From NCBI RefSeq assembly GCF_017220215.1, contig NZ_CP071130.1, positions 248,001-312,000 on the forward strand: a stretch of DNA of 64,000 nucleotides. The letters are read 5' to 3'. How positions within the stretch are numbered: position 1 is the stretch's first letter; each line of letters starts with the position of its first letter. Origin of the DNA: Caballeronia sp. M1242 (lineage in GTDB: Bacteria; Pseudomonadota; Gammaproteobacteria; Burkholderiales; Burkholderiaceae). Positions 45,801 through 54,779 of the stretch are shown in pieces. The position numbers and the translations under genes were made by a program. The notes below the pieces were generated by a model. The model worked only from the letters and a program-made list of their open reading frames with translations, was not told the DNA's origin and did no database searches.

Positions 45801-48800
45801 CGGCCTCAAGCTGAATCAACTCCCCGAGTAGGGCGCGATAGCTCAGACCTGTCGAGTCGTCTACGCGATGGAGCGCTTGATGTTGTCGGTCGAGTTCGCC
45901 TTCCAGCGTTTCGATTCTCGCTGCCATGCGCTCGCGTTGACGCACCCAGGTATTGTCAAATGACGAACCCCGAATGATGGCGTCAAGCTGCTCTCGGACA
46001 GCTCTGATCGTCGGTTCCCGGTCCTTGTTCACGTCATTGACCATGACTATGCGGTCGCCGAGCCCTTCCGCAACAAGCCGCTTATGTACCACCTCCAGTG
46101 CAGCGTGCTTCTGGCACACGATCAGAAGGCTCTTACCGCGTCCAATCGCGTCCGCAACCATGTTGACAATGGTTTGGCTCTTCCCGGTTCCGGGAGGGCC
46201 TTCGACGAGCAGACCTGGGCCTTGCCGGGCCTGCATGACTGCAGATTCCTGCGACGGGTCGCTGGCGACGGTCAGAAAGCGCTCGATTTCGATGGCTGAC
46301 GCTTCGGGCGCCTCGTAGGCCGACTTGTCTTTGAGACGGAGCATCGATTCGAGCGCGGTCCCGGAGGGCGACAAGACCTTCAACTGGCGTAGGTCTTCAC
46401 CGATGGCCTGGCCCGCGAAGTCCACGTGGAAGAGGACGCCGGCACACGCAATCCGCAGTTCGCCCACCGGCACGTCGGCCGTGGGAGAAGGCAGGGCGCC
46501 GAGTTGGCGGCGATCTGGACTTGCCAGCAATCCGAAGGCGTCGACCACATCGGCAACCTTGAGCGCGGACCGTCCGAGCACGTCGTCTGCTGCGGCCCGC
46601 CATGCCTTGACCGAGTCCCGCCCGAGCAACCCTTCGAGCGCCGGGTTCAGCCGCACTTCCTCTCGCTCTCCGTCGAATGCCAGTGCAACCTGACCGCGAG
46701 CGCCAAGCTCCATGAGCAGCTTGACCGGCCAGAGCAAAACGGGAGCAATGCGCGGGCGTGAGCTGCTCCGACCATCCTTGTAGTGCAGGAACGGGAAACC
46801 GAGGTAGAGGCCGTCAATGCCGGTATCCCGCTTGTAGAGAGATGTTTGTCTGTACAGCGTATTCAGCCGATTCTCCAGCGTCGCATTGGCGCCCAAAACA
46901 GCAGGGTCTACCGAGACCGACTGCGCATTGCGCTGTAGCAGGTGCTCCAGCAGCGCGGCGCTCGAGTAACGCTCGCCGTTCAACTCGTGGACATCAACCC
47001 GGCCGGTCGTCTTGCCGATGGTCATTCGCACCAAGGGGCCGCGCAACACAGTGGTCGCGACTTTCTTTTCGAAGAACTCCAGGATTTGTGAGACGTACTG
47101 CTGCTTTTGGGGCTCCAGCCACTGCTCCGCAGGCACCGAGAGCAGGACAAGCACCTCGTGCAACGGCAAGCGGCGCTCAAGGCGGAAATGTTCAGCCCAC
47201 TCGTCAATAGACTGATTGCCCGTCCGAGCGAAACCCGCGATCCGGTCGTCAACCTTCCGGAAGAGCTCCGTGCGGGAGAGCGCAAGCTCAGCCCGAGCCG
47301 CCTCCCGGTCGAACGCAAGAACTTGTTCCCGCTCAGCAACATCAGCGGCCTGGTTGAGAATCTCTTCGACCGACCGAAACTGCGAGATCTTTGCGCTCAA
47401 AAGAACGATGAGGTCTTCTTCGCTGACAATTCTGCGTTCCGAGAGCGACAAGAGGCCCGAATGAGTGGAGTCAGGCAGAAGGAGCCGTCGCTCTTCCCAT
47501 TGCGCCGCTAGTTGAGCCCGCGAAGTGGAGAGCACCGCGATGCGCGCCATGTCTTCATCGAGCTCGATGGCGTGGTTGTGTGCTCGCGTGCGGACTTCCT
47601 CGGCCCGGCGCCGAAGGCGCGAGAGCCACGTCTCTGTGTGCAGCCGCTCAAGGAACGAGGGCACCGCGCCCGTCACGAGGTCATAGCCTTCGAGCGGGTT
47701 TCGAAGTAGCCATCCGGGCGTGACGATGTCGCCACGCAGGATAAGTGGCATTTCCGGGTTCAGAAGCTTGAGTGCGATCATCAGACGGCAGTCGTCGTCA
47801 ACGCCGTCAAGTTGCGCAGCCTGACGCAGGCCGGCGAGCTCCTTAGACGGAACGCCAGCTTCTTCCGCCCAGGTGACGATTACGCCACGATTCAGGTGAT
47901 CGCGGGCTTCGTCCCAGTTCTCGCGTTCCGCAGCCGCGAGTGCAAACACGGTGGGCTTGTGATACTGCCGTGAGCCGAGTGAGATGCTTGCGCCTTCAGC
48001 CGTATCAGCCTCGGAAGTCGTCGCAGATGGCGCGTCGACTTGCTTGCCTTCGAGCCAGGCCTTGACCTGCGCCCACTGCCATCGCTGATGGCGATCGCGT
48101 GCAAGCAAACCGCGTAGGAGAAGGTGAAGAGCGGGGTCGAGGTCGTCTGGTAACGTGACCCCGTTCGCCAGGACGTGAATCAGAAACGCGCGTGGGTTGA
48201 TACCCTCGAAGCATTTACCCTCTGTCAGCTGCTCGAGCAGGATCATGCCGAGGCTCCACCAGTCGGACGCAGCAGCAACGCCGCCGGCGATGGCTTCGGG
48301 CGCCATGTAGCGAGTCGTCTCGAGCGGCGAGACGATGTCGAGGTCGAATTCCGACAACCGTGCCGACCCGAATCCGCTGATCACAAGATCGAGCGGCTCC
48401 CGACTGCGCACAAGCAACGTGCCCGGCCGCATGTCGCGATGCCGCAGACCAGCCTCGGAGAAAGAGTTGAGCGCCTGTCCGAGTTCGTCCACGACATGGC
48501 GAATTGTCGCCATGTCCCGCATCGCGATACCCACGTCGGCAAGCGTGCCGCCGCTGAGCTCTTCGGCGACTTCATAAGCCCGCGTATTCCAACGACCGGT
48601 CGCGATGATTTCAGGGACGTGCTCGCGCGGAAGGCGACGGACGACGTCGTATACTGATGGGTCTGGCTCCGCACCGTCGCGGTAGAGCGTCAGCACCGCC
48701 TGTCGGTTGGTATCGCAGTGCTGCACTACATAGCGCTCTCGCACGCCGTCGGTATTGGAAATTTGCCTGAGGAGCCGCCATCCCTCGATTTGCGTCTCGG

Positions 48801-49155
48801 TCGTCTCGGGCAACGGCGTTGTTTCGTCTCCGACATCGCGCTCGGCTTCGTCTGCGTCCCGGTCATCTGTGGCCGTCGCGGGGTCGGCCCCGCATTCAAG
48901 GCACATCAGGTCACCCTCATTCATTGGGTGCCCGTTTGTGCACAGAAGTTGCGGCCTGACCTGCGCCGGGCGGTCAGCTTCGTTGTTGTCGTTGTTTGCG
49001 TGTTCAGCTGTGACGACCTCCTGCGGTCGCCAACCCGGCGCTCGAATCGGCAGGCTGGACAAGTCCCAGTTGCACTTGGCCTCGGCGACGGTGCCTGCGC
49101 AGAACCATTCCTCTACAGACCGCTCGGTCTTGCAGTTCGGGCAAAAACGCATCAT
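42850..49155 (-). CDS. Zinc-ribbon, pseudokinase, SF1 helicase and Vsr-like nuclease multidomain protein
   Basis: A 2101-residue protein. Two zinc ribbons open it (FCPNC at 4-8; LLCTNG to CLECG near 70-90). A protein-kinase-like domain spans about 125-370. It keeps HRD (HRDMRPGTLLV near 240) and APE (YMAPEA), but the DFG Asp is Gly (VISGFGSA), the catalytic-loop Asn is Thr and no clear ATP-site Lys is seen, so it is probably inactive. A helical linker precedes a superfamily-1 helicase: GPPGTGKS near 985, VVYDEASQMP near 1647, SGDEKQMPP, NVENVQGDERD and NVAVTRAR. The last ~110 residues (LDFAIAD, IGIECDAP, RAREIWRPSVL) match Vsr/MTES_1575-like nucleases. Likely DNA processing controlled through the kinase-like domain. 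Confidence 0.82.
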   Translation of the reverse strand: MMRFCPNCKTERSVEEWFCAGTVAEAKCNWDLSSLPIRAPGWRPQEVVTAEHANNDNNEADRPAQVRPQLLCTNGHPMNEGDLMCLECGADPATATDDRDADEAERDVGDETTPLPETTETQIEGWRLLRQISNTDGVRERYVVQHCDTNRQAVLTLYRDGAEPDPSVYDVVRRLPREHVPEIIATGRWNTRAYEVAEELSGGTLADVGIAMRDMATIRHVVDELGQALNSFSEAGLRHRDMRPGTLLVRSREPLDLVISGFGSARLSEFDLDIVSPLETTRYMAPEAIAGGVAAASDWWSLGMILLEQLTEGKCFEGINPRAFLIHVLANGVTLPDDLDPALHLLLRGLLARDRHQRWQWAQVKAWLEGKQVDAPSATTSEADTAEGASISLGSRQYHKPTVFALAAAERENWDEARDHLNRGVIVTWAEEAGVPSKELAGLRQAAQLDGVDDDCRLMIALKLLNPEMPLILRGDIVTPGWLLRNPLEGYDLVTGAVPSFLERLHTETWLSRLRRRAEEVRTRAHNHAIELDEDMARIAVLSTSRAQLAAQWEERRLLLPDSTHSGLLSLSERRIVSEEDLIVLLSAKISQFRSVEEILNQAADVAEREQVLAFDREAARAELALSRTELFRKVDDRIAGFARTGNQSIDEWAEHFRLERRLPLHEVLVLLSVPAEQWLEPQKQQYVSQILEFFEKKVATTVLRGPLVRMTIGKTTGRVDVHELNGERYSSAALLEHLLQRNAQSVSVDPAVLGANATLENRLNTLYRQTSLYKRDTGIDGLYLGFPFLHYKDGRSSSRPRIAPVLLWPVKLLMELGARGQVALAFDGEREEVRLNPALEGLLGRDSVKAWRAAADDVLGRSALKVADVVDAFGLLASPDRRQLGALPSPTADVPVGELRIACAGVLFHVDFAGQAIGEDLRQLKVLSPSGTALESMLRLKDKSAYEAPEASAIEIERFLTVASDPSQESAVMQARQGPGLLVEGPPGTGKSQTIVNMVADAIGRGKSLLIVCQKHAALEVVHKRLVAEGLGDRIVMVNDVNKDREPTIRAVREQLDAIIRGSSFDNTWVRQRERMAARIETLEGELDRQHQALHRVDDSTGLSYRALLGELIQLEAGSAPVSVPQLRAKLAGLDISALTTLEEQCAPLARYWLPAKFEGSALAQLKSFATDPATIEEFNAIFASFREAEQLRVDTLAAHPARFDVDDPAPYRAWLDANAGRLVSLDETQRKRLAQWLPLFRPADKADAPGHEHYAALKQLHEELLAIDGAAFDKTLSPALAQLANAELNDIEARAALATRVPTFFSRLNPATYIRRGGLKKYLASCGAPTTDDALRVLLAAARLEQQWRPKREALNATSRSLHLDTVEPACGPTLTEECRTRLRQLEEVRELAQHISIAPRGDEFDSAVMTGDQAPVKQLLDGFETAFVRYNARQHGFNALSGLEEWVSPELADACRRAISENVSYQAPLNRINDALATLAAYQQFRTRSKHVNAQALEVFAVMRTHEAALASVPSEDLDWEVRRLINREARLGWKRRFEQENPELLLDQTETAAKVEGLAGADEEMRRLNREVLRNGIDRSKLGSVRDWEDVTRLSGRRSRRLREFIELGAGLGLMALRPVWMMNPDVASRVLPLKSNLFDSVVYDEASQMPVEYAIPTLFRGGVSVVSGDEKQMPPAKFFSGRTDNDETEIYDGEQPDEDATEEERELFEDTWNRREIKDCPDLLQLARSSLPVTTLQIHYRSAYRELIGYSNAAFYDNELSVPVRHPEATIREVKPLELIAVNGIYERQTNSDEADRVVEYLAALWKLPYDQRPSVGVVTFNLKQASLIQERLEIRAEEDEEFRNAYREESDRSDGGEDMGVFVKNVENVQGDERDVIVFSTTFGRNSQGAFKRFFGVLGQKGGERRLNVAVTRARQKVVLVTSMPIRDISDMLNTKRKPAIPRDYLQGYLEYARAMSNGELPTGRALLARMSSERAHLKLQESGDTDGFATDVLEYLRGLGLSPVIAQEGDAFGLDFAIADLETGLYAIGIECDAPRHHLLQRARAREIWRPSVLRRAIPTLHRVSSQAWYHDPAAEKARLKAAIDAALKTEVAA

Positions 49156-49172
49156 TGCTGATATTTCCTGTC

Positions 49173-49817
49173 TTATTTGTTTCGCGCTTTATCGGCGCTG
49201 ATTTGGACTCGGTGGCCCTGATCCGTCAATAGGTCTCTCAAACGCCGAAAATCGTTCCGGTTCGGTATCCCCGCGAACCAGACGCTGCCGTCCTCGTCGA
49301 ACATGACATCCAGTGACTTATCGCTCTCGCGTAGGTCGCGTTCATACTGCGAAAACATCTCCCGACCGAGCGCCGTGAGCAAATGCAAGCGCTGGTTATC
49401 GCTACCTCGCAGCGGTCGCGTATGCGAAGCATCGATTTCAAATGGGTCGGTGATGAGCGCGTCAATCCAACCTTCGGTCTGCGCAAGAACGCCTGCGAGG
49501 GATTCAATCGGATAACCGCTGTAGACGAGAATATCGCCGGAAGACATCTCGCGAAGCGCGCGAACAAGCGTTACGAGGGCATCCGGCTGGTCAAATGGCT
49601 CTCCACCCGAGATGGTGAAGCCGTCCGCGTGCGGCAGCCATGCGCGAACCTGCTCGAGCACGCGTTCGAGTGTGGTGTCTCCGCCTGTGGCTGACCAGGT
49701 ATCAGCCGAGATGCATCCGGGGCAGCGAATACTGCAGCCTTGAAACCAAATACCGATACGTTGCCCCGGACCCAAAGACGTAACGGGAAAGTGCAAGCGC
49801 GACAGTTGGATGTTCAT
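49173..49817 (-). CDS. Radical-SAM activase-like protein (NrdG type)
   Basis: The 214-residue protein has the iron-sulfur motif of radical-SAM activases near residue 29 (GCSIRCPGC, i.e. Cx3Cx2C). ISGGEPFDQP near 70 is the SAM-binding GGE motif. The size and layout match NrdG/PflA-like glycyl-radical activases, and the last 80 residues are specific to this locus. No anaerobic ribonucleotide reductase gene is present, so its target is probably another cassette member or a small molecule. It lies 17 bp before the helicase gene and 3 bp after the AAA+ gene. Confidence 0.8.
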   Translation of the reverse strand: MNIQLSRLHFPVTSLGPGQRIGIWFQGCSIRCPGCISADTWSATGGDTTLERVLEQVRAWLPHADGFTISGGEPFDQPDALVTLVRALREMSSGDILVYSGYPIESLAGVLAQTEGWIDALITDPFEIDASHTRPLRGSDNQRLHLLTALGREMFSQYERDLRESDKSLDVMFDEDGSVWFAGIPNRNDFRRLRDLLTDQGHRVQISADKARNK

Positions 49818-49820
49818 GGC

Positions 49821-51644
49821 CTAAAGCTTTTGTAACTGCAACTCGCCACTTGCGATACCTGTAATCAGGAACCGGTCGCCTGTCTGTGCATCCTGGTCGA
49901 ACAGGCCTCGCGCGAGCGGATTGATAAGGTGAGCCTCAATCTGGTTCCGGATTCCGCGGCCACCGTTCGATAGGTCGCCAAGGCACCGCTGCTGAAGTGC
50001 CACTTTGGAAGGCTCATCGAGTTCGACTGGCATTCCTTGTGAGGCAATGTCCTCGAGCACAACCCGGACCATCTGGTCGAAAATCTCTTGCGCGACGTCC
50101 TCCCGGATGAAGTCGAAAACGATGATGTTCTCGCCAATCCGGTTAAGAATTTCGGGTCGGTTAAGCACCAGCTTGAAGTGCCGCTCGATTTCTCCGAGCA
50201 CCTTTTCCTCCATCTCCGCAAAGGAATCGCTGGGAAGCACATTAGGCACGCGTTGGCCTAATTCGTCCTCGCGGTAGATACCAAGGTTGGAGGTGAAGAT
50301 GATCAATGCCTCGGAGAAATACACCCTGTCACCACGACCGGACGTGAGTACGCCGTCATCGAGGATCTGAAGGAACTTGTCGAGTATCCGCGGGTGCGCC
50401 TTCTCGATTTCATCGAAAAGCACGACGCTAAACGGCCGCTCCCGAATCGCGTTCGTCAGTTCGCCGCCAACGTCATAACCGACGTACCCGGGCGGTGCGC
50501 CGATGAGTCGCTGGTCGGAATGCTCCGAACTGAATTCGGACATGTCAAAGCGAATATAGGCACTCTCGTCGCCAAACAGAAGGCCGGTGAGTGTTTTCGC
50601 GAGCTCGGTCTTGCCCACACCTGTCGGCCCAGCGAGAAACGCGACGCCGCGCGGCCGGTTGCCCTTGCGCTGCGAACCGACGCCGGTCATTGCGCGCTTG
50701 ACAAGGTCAAGCATATGCGTCACCGCGTGAGCTTGGCCCTTCACACGCTTGCGTATAACCGGTTCGGCATTGCGTATCTTGTCGCGCCCGATCAGAAGCC
50801 AAGGGTCTTCCGTCACGCCGACCTTGTAGCGCCTCACGGCATCAGAGATTTTCTCGATGGAGACGGTTTCGACGCGGGCGAGGGTTGCGATCGCATTCAT
50901 ATCTGCAAGCAAAAGGCCCTCGCTTCCATCGACAAAAGCCGACTCGGCTTCCTCGAAGGTTGTCGGCGAAGCTTCCCGCGAGCCCGGCACACCGCGCAGA
51001 AGTGCCCTCGAAAGCGCGCGTCGGGCGGCACTGTCGGGTTTGGATACCGGGATATGTCGGATTCGAGGGTTGCCGATAAGCAGCCAGTCAGGCAAGTCGC
51101 CCTCCTTGTCGACGACCCAGATCACGGTGTTGAAAAAGGGACGTCGTTGTTCGCCGGCTGGACGAGCGCTGACCGTGTGCGCAAGCACAAGCGCCCGTGT
51201 GAAGAGGCTATGTTCTGCTGCGCTCAAAGACTCCGTTCGAACAGCGACTCGCGAGGCGAAGTCCACGACCAGCGCTAGCGGCGGGCCGGGTAGGGCGGTC
51301 AGGCGCTCAAGACAGGCTGCCAGCGCATCGATCCCACCAGGTGCTGCACCGTCGACTGGCGTCAGCCCGAGGCGTCGCAGAGTCTCATCTCCCTGCTCGA
51401 CAGGAGGCACGCGGCCTTCCGAAACAGTAAAACCGGACAGAGGGTTCCAAACAACCAAATGGCTGTAACCCGTCTCCCTGAGATTGTCGGTCAGCGTGCT
51501 CACGAGAGACTGCGCCGTTACCACCCCGGGTGCGACCTCACAGGCCTGGAGGTCGCGAACGTTTCCGGACAAAACGAATTGGCTCTTTAGCGGCAGAAAG
51601 CGCAGCAAATCCCTTAACCAGCGGGGCTTCACATAGACGGACAT
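49821..51644 (-). CDS. ClpB/ClpX-like AAA+ ATPase
   Basis: The ATG at 51644 (MSVYVKPRWL) gives 607 residues; the frame continues to 51902, but that part overlaps the next gene and looks non-coding. The first ~290 residues resemble a degenerate AAA domain (FVLSGNVRDLQ; PPLALVVDFASRV) without a good P-loop. The second is a full ClpB-type domain: GPTGVGKTEL, GYVGYDVGG pore-like loop, VVLFDEIEKAH, IIFTSNLG and a C-terminal small domain (GNGGRGIRNQIEAHL-like). There is no Clp N-domain or M-domain. It may remodel or load the helicase or the radical-SAM target. It leads the tight four-gene cassette. Confidence 0.8.
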   Translation of the reverse strand: MSVYVKPRWLRDLLRFLPLKSQFVLSGNVRDLQACEVAPGVVTAQSLVSTLTDNLRETGYSHLVVWNPLSGFTVSEGRVPPVEQGDETLRRLGLTPVDGAAPGGIDALAACLERLTALPGPPLALVVDFASRVAVRTESLSAAEHSLFTRALVLAHTVSARPAGEQRRPFFNTVIWVVDKEGDLPDWLLIGNPRIRHIPVSKPDSAARRALSRALLRGVPGSREASPTTFEEAESAFVDGSEGLLLADMNAIATLARVETVSIEKISDAVRRYKVGVTEDPWLLIGRDKIRNAEPVIRKRVKGQAHAVTHMLDLVKRAMTGVGSQRKGNRPRGVAFLAGPTGVGKTELAKTLTGLLFGDESAYIRFDMSEFSSEHSDQRLIGAPPGYVGYDVGGELTNAIRERPFSVVLFDEIEKAHPRILDKFLQILDDGVLTSGRGDRVYFSEALIIFTSNLGIYREDELGQRVPNVLPSDSFAEMEEKVLGEIERHFKLVLNRPEILNRIGENIIVFDFIREDVAQEIFDQMVRVVLEDIASQGMPVELDEPSKVALQQRCLGDLSNGGRGIRNQIEAHLINPLARGLFDQDAQTGDRFLITGIASGELQLQKL

Positions 51645-51826
51645 GGCTTCGTGAAATGCTCGGAAATTGGCTAGAGCGCTATCATATCCGGTGCCCTCGG
51701 ATATGCGTATTTCATGACGTCGGCGGTTTTCAATGCATCTCGATGTATGCGCGAATGTACCGGAGGTGAGGCCGACCGGGGGCGGGCAAAACGGTGGAGC
51801 AGAGTGTGCACTCGCGATTGGCCGGC

Positions 51827-53548
51827 TCACGGCCCGACCGCCCCAGTCGTCGCTATCTCGTTGAGCGCAATCTTCTGGTCGGCGTACCAGCGAGCGACGC
51901 ATTCACGGTCGTGGCAGGTCTTCTCACGGTACATCCATTGTGCGCGGGTGCGCTCACGGAAAGCCGGCTGGTCCGTCGCGGCAGCCTTGGCTTTTACGTA
52001 GATCCCAGCCAGTTCGACGTCGGCGGCGGCAAGCTCCGCATCGCCGCAAATTAGATGCTCGGCGTCCGAATGCGCCTTGGAGCAGTCGAAGCTTGCTGCG
52101 AAGGATGGGGCAGCGTGTGAGGTTGCCATTGCTGCCGACGATGGCGCCCCCGGAATAATCGAATCCGCGAGTTGCTGCTGCTCCCAAGCGGCCAGCGGGG
52201 TCTGCCCGATGGTCAGCTGCTTCCAACGGTACGTTGTGAAAACCGGAGAGCTTCCTGGCGTCTCCATCATTATGAGTACGCCTTTGCCCGTGCTCTCGTT
52301 GATAGCGAACGCTACCTTCTCAGAGTTGCACTGGTGAGCCTTGCAACCTTCGCCTACGAGGAAGCCGTCTTTCGACTCGACGCCCGCCTGGTTCACAACT
52401 GTCAAGCGGTCGCCGATTTTTTTCCAGTCGGCGCGCGATACGCCCTGGAACGCGGCCCTGAACCGGCGATCGTTCACGAGATCGTACGGATATTTGCCGA
52501 TCATCCACGAAAGGCCTGCGGTCTTCTCTTCCGCGACAGGTGCAGGGGAAGGCGCAGTGGCGGTATCTGCACTGCGGGAACCGTCTGATGCGACGGTGTC
52601 GGCCACGGCCCGAATTGGGTGCGAAAAGTGCATAACGACAGCGCACACCGTTGCGACGAGCGTCACCGCGGCAAAACCGATCGCCTTTGGACGAACAATG
52701 TCGCGGCCGATATGTAGCGAGGGTCGGGGTGTGACTTCGGCGGTAAACAATGAGTCGAAGTGATGGTCCGCGGCTTCGACGTTGGCCAACGTCGCGTTGC
52801 GCTGGCGAAGATATTTCGACGCGTTGATATAGCCGTACAATAGGGCCAGAGCGGTCAGGCCTAAGCCAGCCTCGGCACTGACCGCGTAGGTGATGAATGC
52901 GCCAACCAATCCGATGACGAGCGGGCTTACCAGAGAGGGCATCGACGGGAAGCTGCGTACTGCACTCAGCAGGGCTGACGCAGCCTGACTCAGCTCTGCT
53001 CGCTGGCCTTGATGCTCGGAGCACTGTTTCTCGATCTCATACACCGCCCGCATCGCCTTCTCCTTCTCAGCGAGGGAGATTGAGCCGATATTGACGGCGA
53101 GTCGGATGGCGTTTGTCGTGGTTTCGAACTCGCGTGATAGCGATTGAAGGAATTCTTGGTGGTCCTCCAGCGTCACTGCCTCGCTCAAGTCCTCGGCGCG
53201 CACGTAGACGCCGTGGGAGAAAAAGTAGTTGACCAGTGCGCCTGCGGTACGTCCCTGAACCTTCTGCACGAGGTCCTGAGTTGCCTGCTCGCGCTTTGAC
53301 AGCTGCGCCGAGCCGTCGGCATCGAGATTTCGGCTCCCCGTTACGACCGAGCTGACAGGGCGAGACGTCCGCGCTCCTTTTAGGTTCTGCGTGAACCGTA
53401 TTCCCGTGCCGGGGATGCTCGCCGTAACACGGCCTCGCGTGTTGTAGGTGAATCCCTTCCAGCCGATTGAGGTACTGACTCCGCTCTTGCTGAGATTGAT
53501 GCGGATTCCCGGTGCGACCTTGATACTCTTTCGAAAGCCCCAGCCCAT
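51827..53548 (-). CDS. DUF4236 membrane protein with LprI-like C-terminal domain
   Basis: The 573-residue protein opens with DUF4236 (MGWGFRKSIKVAPGIRINLS; the GWKGFTYNTRGR block), to about residue 60. A helical region with coiled-coil character follows. Three hydrophobic segments come next (LVSPLVIGLVGAFITYAV near 208-225; LGLTALALLYGYI; AIGFAAVTLVATVCAVVM near 300). The C-terminal half lies outside the membrane and ends in an LprI/DUF1311-type domain (FDCSKAHSDAEHLICGD, RAQWMYREKTCHDREC). It lies 182 bp upstream of the AAA+ gene and may be co-expressed. Function unknown; a membrane sensor for the cassette is inference. Confidence 0.75.
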   Translation of the reverse strand: MGWGFRKSIKVAPGIRINLSKSGVSTSIGWKGFTYNTRGRVTASIPGTGIRFTQNLKGARTSRPVSSVVTGSRNLDADGSAQLSKREQATQDLVQKVQGRTAGALVNYFFSHGVYVRAEDLSEAVTLEDHQEFLQSLSREFETTTNAIRLAVNIGSISLAEKEKAMRAVYEIEKQCSEHQGQRAELSQAASALLSAVRSFPSMPSLVSPLVIGLVGAFITYAVSAEAGLGLTALALLYGYINASKYLRQRNATLANVEAADHHFDSLFTAEVTPRPSLHIGRDIVRPKAIGFAAVTLVATVCAVVMHFSHPIRAVADTVASDGSRSADTATAPSPAPVAEEKTAGLSWMIGKYPYDLVNDRRFRAAFQGVSRADWKKIGDRLTVVNQAGVESKDGFLVGEGCKAHQCNSEKVAFAINESTGKGVLIMMETPGSSPVFTTYRWKQLTIGQTPLAAWEQQQLADSIIPGAPSSAAMATSHAAPSFAASFDCSKAHSDAEHLICGDAELAAADVELAGIYVKAKAAATDQPAFRERTRAQWMYREKTCHDRECVARWYADQKIALNEIATTGAVGP

Positions 53549-54054
53549 TATTTTTTTTGCTCCTCAAGTCCTGCGGCGTCGCGCTGTTAGTGATCGCGAG
53601 TTTGTGCAAGAATTTGGCCCAATTTTTTCGTTCTTTGCGGGTGTGATAGTACAAGAAAAGCCGGTCGGGAGACCAGCGTGTCGCGTTCAAAATGGCCGAG
53701 CAGCAGACGGTGTGGCGACAATGCGGAGCCGCAAGCTCTAAAAGAGCGCGATGCAGAGACTCTAGCAACATGGAGCGATGAGGCCGATTTTTCCCTGGTT
53801 GCCCGGACGGCAGTTTCCATTGCCGCGCGGGAGTCCGAACTGCGGAGCTACACAGGTGGCTGACGTTCGGAAGGTCTCGGGGGAAGGCTGGCCAGAGCGG
53901 ACGACGCACCCAACAACGCCGGAGCCAGCAAAGAAATCGCCAAAGATGGCCGCGACTGACAAGACCGCCGCGAAGGAAGCCGCCCCCAGCTTGAGTTCGC
54001 CACGCCGTCACAGGTGCCGGCTCAACTGCTCCGTGCCGCCTGAGAGCGTTTTCC
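53549..54054. other. Intergenic region
   Basis: About 500 bp with no supported gene. The plus strand is partly open but lacks features. The promoter of the DUF4236 gene should lie at its left end. Confidence 0.4.
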
Positions 54055-54244
54055 CTATTGCCACACCGCGCCGACAAAGATCACGATAGCTGTGCCGCAC
54101 GCGACATGCAGGGACGCCTCGGACACGCCGGGCGCAACCGCTGGCAACAGATAGATCGCGAATCCGAACGCGCCCGTAAGCAGCGTCGTGAACGCTTGCA
54201 CGCGGCCGATCATGCTGGTGTCGACGACGGTGAGCAGACAACCG
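54055..54244 (-). pseudogene. 3' fragment of an MFS transporter gene
   Basis: One minus-strand frame reads SMIGRVQAFTTLLTGAFGF, then VAPGVSEASLHVACG and a final hydrophobic helix ending AVW before TAG. This is the pattern of the last two helices of a major-facilitator transporter. Upstream of about 54244 the similarity stops, so only about 60 codons survive. Confidence 0.55.
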
Positions 54245-54779
54245 TTCTTTATTGCGCCTCAGTCCTTCTGTGGCCCGTTGTTCGCGTGAACCGCGCCGTC
54301 TTGCTTCGTCCATGTCGTCGCCTGTCTCAGGCCCAAGATTGTACTGGCATCCTGCGCCAGTGATGTCGGGCGGCGCGTGGGCCTAGCACCAAACGACGGC
54401 AGCGCCGGTTGGTCCTTGCTCGACGCTGCAGGGCAAAACCGGGAGCGAGGTCGCGCGAACAAGAATTGTAAAAGCGGTGCCCAAGTCCGAGCCGAAGCAT
54501 GGGATCGAAATGTCAGTCGCCTGTCTCCGATGCCGAATGCGTGATCCAGCGGCGCCAGTCAGTTCAGAACTCGCCACCGTCGGGTTGTCGCTATGCAGCG
54601 TCCCGGGTTGTAGCAAACGCATTTTTGAGCTGGCGCTAAAGATATCGCTGTCACGCAACAGAAATGTGGAGACGTAGGGCAGCCAGGCCATGTGACACGC
54701 TTGGATAACGTCGCTCACTTCGCTGACCTGGGCTCAGCCGGTGTGAGCAAATTTTGCTCATCCATGCTCACGCGTTTCT
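54245..54779. other. Intergenic region
   Basis: About 535 bp with only short open frames on both strands and no recognised feature. Confidence 0.35.

Noticed and set aside
51647..51902. N-terminal extension of the AAA+ ATPase
   Set aside because: It would overlap the DUF4236 gene and its composition is that of a non-coding frame. ATG 51644 starts a sensible N-terminus.
53067..54077. Long minus-strand open frame overlapping the DUF4236 gene
   Set aside because: It is out of frame with the recognised DUF4236 start and has the Arg/His-rich composition of a shadow frame.
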